A stretch of 45,147 nucleotides of DNA. It comes from CTSoil-075 sp964292325 (GTDB lineage Bacteria; Bacillota; Negativicutes; DSM-13327). The notes under the pieces were generated by a model. The model did not search any database. It was not told the origin of the DNA and was given only the letters and a program-made list of their open reading frames with translations. The translations under genes were made by a program, and so were the position numbers. Shown here piece after piece: positions 40,659 to 45,147 of this stretch; the stretch's first letter is position 1, and each line of letters starts with the position of its first letter. The stretch covers positions 1 through 45,147 of the forward strand of contig CAXYVG010000022.1 of the NCBI GenBank assembly GCA_964292325.1. Direction: 5' to 3'.

Positions 40659-42176
40659 CTATCCTTTAAAGTAATATTGAATCCACATAATAACTTCCGA
40701 TAGTGAAGGATGAGGTGTCATTGTTTCGCCGACACTAATGATGGAGCGGGGGTCTAGATTGCGTATGATTCTGGATTTGCGTAACTCCTTCACTGTAGCT
40801 GAGGCAATATGATGATTTACCGGTGTTATTTTTGTTTCACCGACATTCATAAGGTTCACAAAGGGTTGTAGTAAGATAGAGGACTGTGGTCCTATTATAT
40901 GAATACCCAAGAGGAAACTTGTTTTTTTATCTACGACAATTTTTACAAATCCATCTTGTTCATCGCCTGGGTTAAAGCCTAAGGCAAAACCTTTGGCTGT
41001 TGAGGAATAATAGTGCTTGGCTGTTGCTGTTTCATACCCTGCTTGAATTGCCTGCTGCTCTGTCAGCCCGACATGAGCAATCTGCGGAAAGGTATAGGTA
41101 ACGAAAGGTACGATATCATAACGGGCCCAACGCCAGTCATCAGGCTGATGACCGCTAAATAAGTTGTGGGCGACGATATCGGCTTCATAATTTGCTTTAT
41201 GGCGAAATGAAGCTTCGCCATTCACATCGCCAAATGCCCAAATGCCGCTTACACTGGTTTCCAAAAATTCATTCGTAACAATCCAGTTGTGGCTGTCTGT
41301 TTCGATTGACGTATTTTCCAGATGCAAAGTATCGGTATTGGGCTGTATGCCAGCGGAAATCATTATTTCTTCAGCACAAACTTCGGTACGTTCATTAGTT
41401 GATTTATCCACTAACGTCAATACTTTTTCACCATTTTCTACCCGTACAGTAGTTGGCTTTTTGTTTAATAATACATGAATACCGTTCTTACGCAATCCTC
41501 TTAACAGTTGAGCCGAGATTTCTTCATCCTCTTTAGGGGTGAGGCGTACATTATGCTGAACCAGTGTGACTTTTGTGCCAGCTGCAGCAAATATATGGGC
41601 AAACTCAGTCCCAATTGGACCACCTCCCATAATAATAAGGCTTTTAAATGGTTCCTTCGGATATTTTTCGCCGAAGAACGTTTCAGAGGTGAGGTATCCA
41701 GTTTGTTCCAAACCATCAATGTGTGGTACTTTGGGGCGTCCTCCTACAGCAATGAAAATCTTATCGGCTGTAAATTCTTCAGATACTGTACCATCATTCA
41801 TTGTTACCTGCAGGATTTTTTCCCCAGTAAAATAGCCAACACCTTGGTAGACGTCCAAATTATTTGCCGCTTGATAATAGGCTAATATATTGCTACTTTC
41901 ATCAATCTTTTGCCATACACGCTGTGAAACAATCTCCCAATTCATGCGGGCTGGAGAAACTTCTACTCCGATTTTTGGTAGCTCTTCAATTTCTCTTATA
42001 TAGTCTGCCGCTGTTGCCATTACTTTTGTAGGAATACAACCACGTGTTAAACATGTTCCGCCAAATCGTCCTTTTTCGATATGAGCGCATTTTAATCCTT
42101 GGCTTAGCGCTGCATCCAAGACAATATTTGCCGAACCACTACCAATCACTACTACATCATATTTTTTCAAGATCAC
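40659..42176 (-). CDS. Dihydrolipoamide dehydrogenase-like FAD/NAD(P) disulfide oxidoreductase
   Basis: Class I pyridine-nucleotide disulfide oxidoreductase, about 505 residues. FAD-binding VVVIGSGSANIVLDAA, the redox pair GGTCLTRGCIPTK (C42, C47), the NAD site IIMGGGPIGTEFAHIF, the second FAD motif GIWAFGDVNG, and a C-terminal dimer domain ending TPHPSLSE with the active-site His-Pro pattern. No 2-oxoacid dehydrogenase genes are near, so the natural disulfide substrate is unknown; mercuric reductase is unlikely, as there is no N-terminal HMA domain or C-terminal Cys pair. GTG 42176 is preferred (AAAGGA 7 bases upstream); ATG 42182 abuts that site. Confidence 0.88.
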   Translation of the reverse strand: MILKKYDVVVIGSGSANIVLDAALSQGLKCAHIEKGRFGGTCLTRGCIPTKVMATAADYIREIEELPKIGVEVSPARMNWEIVSQRVWQKIDESSNILAYYQAANNLDVYQGVGYFTGEKILQVTMNDGTVSEEFTADKIFIAVGGRPKVPHIDGLEQTGYLTSETFFGEKYPKEPFKSLIIMGGGPIGTEFAHIFAAAGTKVTLVQHNVRLTPKEDEEISAQLLRGLRKNGIHVLLNKKPTTVRVENGEKVLTLVDKSTNERTEVCAEEIMISAGIQPNTDTLHLENTSIETDSHNWIVTNEFLETSVSGIWAFGDVNGEASFRHKANYEADIVAHNLFSGHQPDDWRWARYDIVPFVTYTFPQIAHVGLTEQQAIQAGYETATAKHYYSSTAKGFALGFNPGDEQDGFVKIVVDKKTSFLLGIHIIGPQSSILLQPFVNLMNVGETKITPVNHHIASATVKELRKSRIIRNLDPRSIISVGETMTPHPSLSEVIMWIQYYFKG

Positions 42177-42261
42177 TATCATTCCTTTCACTGTGCTCAA
42201 GGCACAGCATTCCTATAAAGTTTTTTAGAAGAGACCAGTGCTAACGGTAGAGAGTGATTAT

Positions 42262-43413
42262 CTAATCATCACAGAATTCATACAAATCCGAGGAAAGAAT
42301 ATAATCTAATTCTTCTTCATTCTTTTTTTTAGTTTGTGTAAAAACAAATCCAAATATGTCAAGGTTAGGATTATTCACTTTGCGAAGTTCTAGGACACTT
42401 TCAAAGGAATTATATAGTTTAGCATAATTAAATGCTGAGCAGGGAATAGATTTATCCGGTTTATCTAGTAGAATTAAACTATATAGTATATTCTCTTTCC
42501 CTTTCAATAGTTCTGAAAAATCAGGTTCTTTGTTTTGTAAAAAGTATTCTATCGTTCGAATTCCATATGCATAGTAAGCAACATCTGTACAAGAGAGACC
42601 AGCAAAGCGCATAGGGTTAAATTCAATGGGACAGATTACATTTCCATCGACTCGTACTTCAACATGCATAGGAAAATTTTTTAATTGTAAAAATTGATTT
42701 GCATCAGTCAAAAACAATTCAAATTTCTGCTTGAATTGTTCAATAATTTCTTTACTTGTATAATACACCCTATCACTTACATCAGTGTTAGAAGCAAATT
42801 TATGAGTAAAAATATTCAGAATTACAGGCTTTCCATTATCGTTATAATATGCGTCTATTGCATACTCTGTTCCTGAAATATACTGCTCAAGAATAAATTT
42901 AGAATCGCCAATTACTGAATTGGGAAAATTTGTTTTCCAATTCAGTTTGCTTCTTTTTATATCTAAAAGTGCAGCTTCTAGGTCTTGACTATTATAGATT
43001 GTATATACCCCTAAACTTAGAAAACCAATTGCGGGCTTCAAAATAAAAGGGGGGCTAAATTTTTCGAAATCGATTTCATCCAATTCGTCCTCTGTAACTT
43101 CTTTATATAAGAAATCAGGATACATTGGACGTAGTAATTCTCTGAATTTAAACTTGTCTTTTAGAACACTTATCTTTTCAATAATTTCATGGTTAGACAA
43201 GTTATTATATATCCAATCCAAAGCATTTTCCGATGTAGTATAGATCTTTCCATTCAGTTCATATTCTGCTTTCATCTGAGAATCGGTCAACAAATTTAGT
43301 CGATAGCGTTTCGCCGATTCTCTTGCAAAGTCATTGGCTAATACGGGTATGTTATGCTGGCTTAAATACTCTAACATCAAATCTGAAATATATGGTTTTT
43401 CTAATATAACCAT
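42262..43413 (-). CDS. ATP-grasp domain protein of unknown substrate
   Basis: About 383 residues with ATP-grasp features: a central lysine segment PPFILKPAIGFLSLG, FILEQYISGTEYAIDAYY and the metal-binding CPIEFNPMRFAG near 280. Such enzymes ligate a carboxylate to an amine or thiol using ATP. The N-terminal domain (VILEKPYISDLMLEYLSQ) is a pre-ATP-grasp Rossmann-like fold. Start 43413 is chosen because TTAGGAG lies properly before ATGGTTATA; the open frame to 43503 is unsupported. The gene looks more AT-rich than its neighbours. Position between a metallo-hydrolase gene and a flavoprotein gene suggests a small-molecule pathway; the product is unknown. Confidence 0.75.
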   Translation of the reverse strand: MVILEKPYISDLMLEYLSQHNIPVLANDFARESAKRYRLNLLTDSQMKAEYELNGKIYTTSENALDWIYNNLSNHEIIEKISVLKDKFKFRELLRPMYPDFLYKEVTEDELDEIDFEKFSPPFILKPAIGFLSLGVYTIYNSQDLEAALLDIKRSKLNWKTNFPNSVIGDSKFILEQYISGTEYAIDAYYNDNGKPVILNIFTHKFASNTDVSDRVYYTSKEIIEQFKQKFELFLTDANQFLQLKNFPMHVEVRVDGNVICPIEFNPMRFAGLSCTDVAYYAYGIRTIEYFLQNKEPDFSELLKGKENILYSLILLDKPDKSIPCSAFNYAKLYNSFESVLELRKVNNPNLDIFGFVFTQTKKKNEEELDYILSSDLYEFCDD

Positions 43414-43510
43414 TGTTTCAACTCCTAACAAATTTATTGGGTTTTCACCAATCAAATAAGCAAAACGTACGCTAAGGACTAAAACTGTAAAAGCGTCTTT
43501 CAATTATATA

Positions 43511-44341
43511 TTAGTTATATTCGATTGTTAGTCCGACCGTTGTTTCATGTAAGTTACCTAGCTGTGCCAAGGCAATGCGTGAAGGTTGATCTGTACAGTG
43601 GCAGGCATAGAGTTGTTGAACATTGGCTTGCTTTAGGTAGTCAATGGTGCTGCTGAGCTGCTTTATTGGAGGTTTGCGCAAATGGAGTCCGCCGATAATG
43701 CTTAGCACACGATCGTCTTGGCAAATTTTCTTGGCTTGTTCCACAATATTGCAGATACCAGAATGTGAGCAGCCAGTGATAATGACAAGACCTTGACTGG
43801 ATTTATAGGCAAGAGCCGTATCATCCTCCATGGAGTCAGGGGTTGCGATACCATTTTTAATAATCTGGCCGATAGTATGGTTTCCCTCGTATGAAAATTT
43901 ACGTTCTATTTCACCTAAGAATACTAGTTTATCGGTAATCCATACAGGGTTCTTACTCTTATGAATTGAGAAGAAATCAATGAGCTCTGATTCAGCTATA
44001 TTGCAACCCATCTCTTTGCTGTCCCTTGTTCGCTGATTAAAAGAGAGTGGATGAGTTAATAAAATAGGTTTTATAGTAGGGAGGGGAGTATTTACACTTC
44101 GGTACATAGCAAGTAGGTGTTTAAGGCCCCAGGTATGATCATAATGCCCATGGGATAATACGATGTATCCTGCTTTAGATAAATCAATGCCAAGTTTATT
44201 TGCATTTTCCAGAAATAAAGCGGAGCAACCAGTGTCAAATAAAATGTTGGTTGACTGATCTTCGATATAGAGGGAAAAACCGGCTTCAGCTTTGAGATCA
44301 CGTGTATTGGTAGTATTATCGACGAGGACAGTTAATCGCAT
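43511..44341 (-). CDS. Metallo-beta-lactamase-fold hydrolase (dihydropterin-RFAP synthase-like)
   Basis: MBL-fold metal hydrolase of about 276 residues with the zinc motif LSHGHYDHTWGL (H64, H66, D68, H69), the later ITGCSHSGICNI with a histidine ligand, and IGGLHL near the end. This branch is often annotated as 7,8-dihydropterin-6-yl-methyl-ribofuranosylaminobenzene-phosphate synthase by homology to the methanopterin enzyme, but bacterial members have unknown substrates. Start 44341 is supported by AAAGGAGG; the frame open to 44398 is the overlapping end of the upstream gene. 22 bp after the DUF364 gene, likely co-transcribed. Confidence 0.85.
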   Translation of the reverse strand: MRLTVLVDNTTNTRDLKAEAGFSLYIEDQSTNILFDTGCSALFLENANKLGIDLSKAGYIVLSHGHYDHTWGLKHLLAMYRSVNTPLPTIKPILLTHPLSFNQRTRDSKEMGCNIAESELIDFFSIHKSKNPVWITDKLVFLGEIERKFSYEGNHTIGQIIKNGIATPDSMEDDTALAYKSSQGLVIITGCSHSGICNIVEQAKKICQDDRVLSIIGGLHLRKPPIKQLSSTIDYLKQANVQQLYACHCTDQPSRIALAQLGNLHETTVGLTIEYN

Positions 44342-44363
44342 AGAAAGAACCTCCTTTAGGTGA

Positions 44364-45095
44364 TCAGCGACCACAAAAACAAATCCTAGGTAAATCAAAT
44401 AATTTAGCTAGACCTGCTGCGGTCACGCCATAATAAATTACAGGTTTTCCTTGTTGTAATTCGAGGTACGTATCATTTACCAAGACACTGCCAGTAGAGA
44501 GAATAATATCTGCCCACCGGGCATGTTCTGCATTGCGGACTGCATCATCAATACGCACACCACAACGAACTTGGCCAATATTATCTGGGTTAAGATCTGT
44601 GACTCGTAGGTCAAAGGCTGCGTCACTTAGAGCTTGAATAAGGGCCGGTTGCAAGCCGATAAATGTGATTTTAGGTCGACCATAATGTTTCTCAATATAT
44701 TCAGGTAGTTTTTGAGCACAAATAGAAGGCTCTTCATTTTTGCAGTGGACAGTTGCTTCTACTTGATTTAAACTGCGCATGATCGCATTTAAGGTTGCTA
44801 CGAATACCGCTCTTCGAAAATTGGTGTCTTGCGGTAGTCGTAGTACATCACCAAGGGTGCCTTCAAATCGGCCAGGTTGATCGGTAAAAGCTTGTCCAAC
44901 GCCATCGCGAAATCTGGCCTCCATCATGACTTCTTTCCCGTTGAGGAGCGGATAATCGTCTCGATCTGGTTTTCCGATGGCCTCTTCTGGAGTGAGATCG
45001 CGTGCTGAGACAATCAGAATTTTTTCGTTTTCATCCCATTTATGGGTTGCTGCTAGTTGGGTAAGTTTGGCTCTGGCTTCTTCTAATAGTGTCAT
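44364..45095 (-). CDS. DUF364 (putative heavy-metal chelation) protein
   Basis: 243 residues of the DUF4213/DUF364 family, whose members are named putative heavy-metal chelation proteins from structure and genome context. Seen: an N-terminal domain with ALxxPxD-like substrate-loop character (GKPDRDDYPLLNGKEV) and a C-terminal Rossmann-like half with ITFIGLQPALIQALSD, VTDLNPDNIG and DIILSTGSVLVNDT. No confirmed activity. Start 45095 is chosen by the GGAGG before ATGACACTA; ATG 45107 overlaps that site. First gene of a minus-strand group with the MBL hydrolase, ATP-grasp and flavoprotein. Confidence 0.78.
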   Translation of the reverse strand: MTLLEEARAKLTQLAATHKWDENEKILIVSARDLTPEEAIGKPDRDDYPLLNGKEVMMEARFRDGVGQAFTDQPGRFEGTLGDVLRLPQDTNFRRAVFVATLNAIMRSLNQVEATVHCKNEEPSICAQKLPEYIEKHYGRPKITFIGLQPALIQALSDAAFDLRVTDLNPDNIGQVRCGVRIDDAVRNAEHARWADIILSTGSVLVNDTYLELQQGKPVIYYGVTAAGLAKLFDLPRICFCGR

Positions 45096-45147
45096 GTAAA
45101 CCTCCATTTCATATAGTCTTATCTTTATAGTGTTTTACTGGTTTGTT

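Noticed and set aside
40659..42176. Mercuric reductase
   Set aside because: Has the GGTCxxxGCxPTK core but no HMA domain and no C-terminal cysteine pair; no mer genes are nearby.
1..45147. CRISPR array or defence island
   Set aside because: No regularly spaced repeats and no Cas, restriction-modification or toxin-antitoxin genes were recognised.

Overview
The window reads as a low-GC Firmicute chromosome. The best guess is a member of the Negativicutes (Sporomusa/Pelosinus-like). Supporting signs are a PyrR-type attenuator on a pyr operon that uses the PyrK/PyrD (class 1B) dihydroorotate dehydrogenase, AGGAGG ribosome binding sites with many TTG/GTG starts, a c-di-GMP-I riboswitch, and an RND efflux pump with a lipoprotein adaptor, which fits a diderm Firmicute. 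The genus is an inference; no rRNA or marker gene is present to settle it.

Layout. 1-2.9 kb: a radical-SAM DNA-repair-type protein and its partner, convergent with an AlkD-like alkylation repair protein. 3.2-3.9 kb: a membrane diguanylate cyclase. 3.97-13.84 kb: a complete de novo pyrimidine operon pyrB-pyrC-carA-carB-pyrK-pyrD-pyrF-pyrE, mostly translationally coupled, behind a promoter and PyrR-type attenuator. 13.86-14.2 kb: tRNA-Asp, tRNA-Gly, tRNA-Trp. 14.1-18.3 kb: a small (about 4.2 kb) integrated element bounded by a perfect 61-bp direct repeat of the tRNA-Trp 3' part. It carries a tyrosine integrase, a putative secreted protein with a frame problem at its start, an IS3-family copy with a frameshift, a 69-aa unknown protein and a gene-poor, repeat-bearing stretch. 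18.5-20.6 kb: c-di-GMP-I riboswitch plus chemotaxis receptor. 20.7-22.7 kb: CstA-family transporter behind a long leader with a terminator inside it. 22.9-25.7 kb: two tandem ArsB/NhaD-family transporters, each behind an almost identical promoter and short leader ending in a hairpin.

25.7-30.7 kb is a thiol/metalloid-flavoured group: DUF2703 protein and SigZ-like sigma factor (minus strand), CoA-disulfide reductase fused to rhodanese, ArsR-type repressor, ArsP/DUF318 permease and a mini-thioredoxin; the repressor gene and the permease share a putative operator. 30.8-33.3 kb: a YueI-like protein and a ClC channel. 33.4-35.3 kb: modD and modA without modB/modC. 35.6-40.4 kb: a CsoR/CstR-family repressor with a G-tract operator, then an RND adaptor and pump. 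40.6-45.1 kb (minus strand): DUF364 protein, metallo-beta-lactamase-fold hydrolase, ATP-grasp protein and a dihydrolipoamide-dehydrogenase-like flavoprotein.

The striking property is the number of leader terminators in front of unlinked transport and signalling genes (pyrB, the chemotaxis receptor, cstA, both NhaD-type genes, modD). Two have recognisable ligand systems (PyrR/UMP and c-di-GMP). The paired NhaD leaders, the cstA leader and the modD leader do not match any class I can name, and are the best candidates here for undescribed regulation. No CRISPR array, prophage structural genes or obvious defence system were seen.
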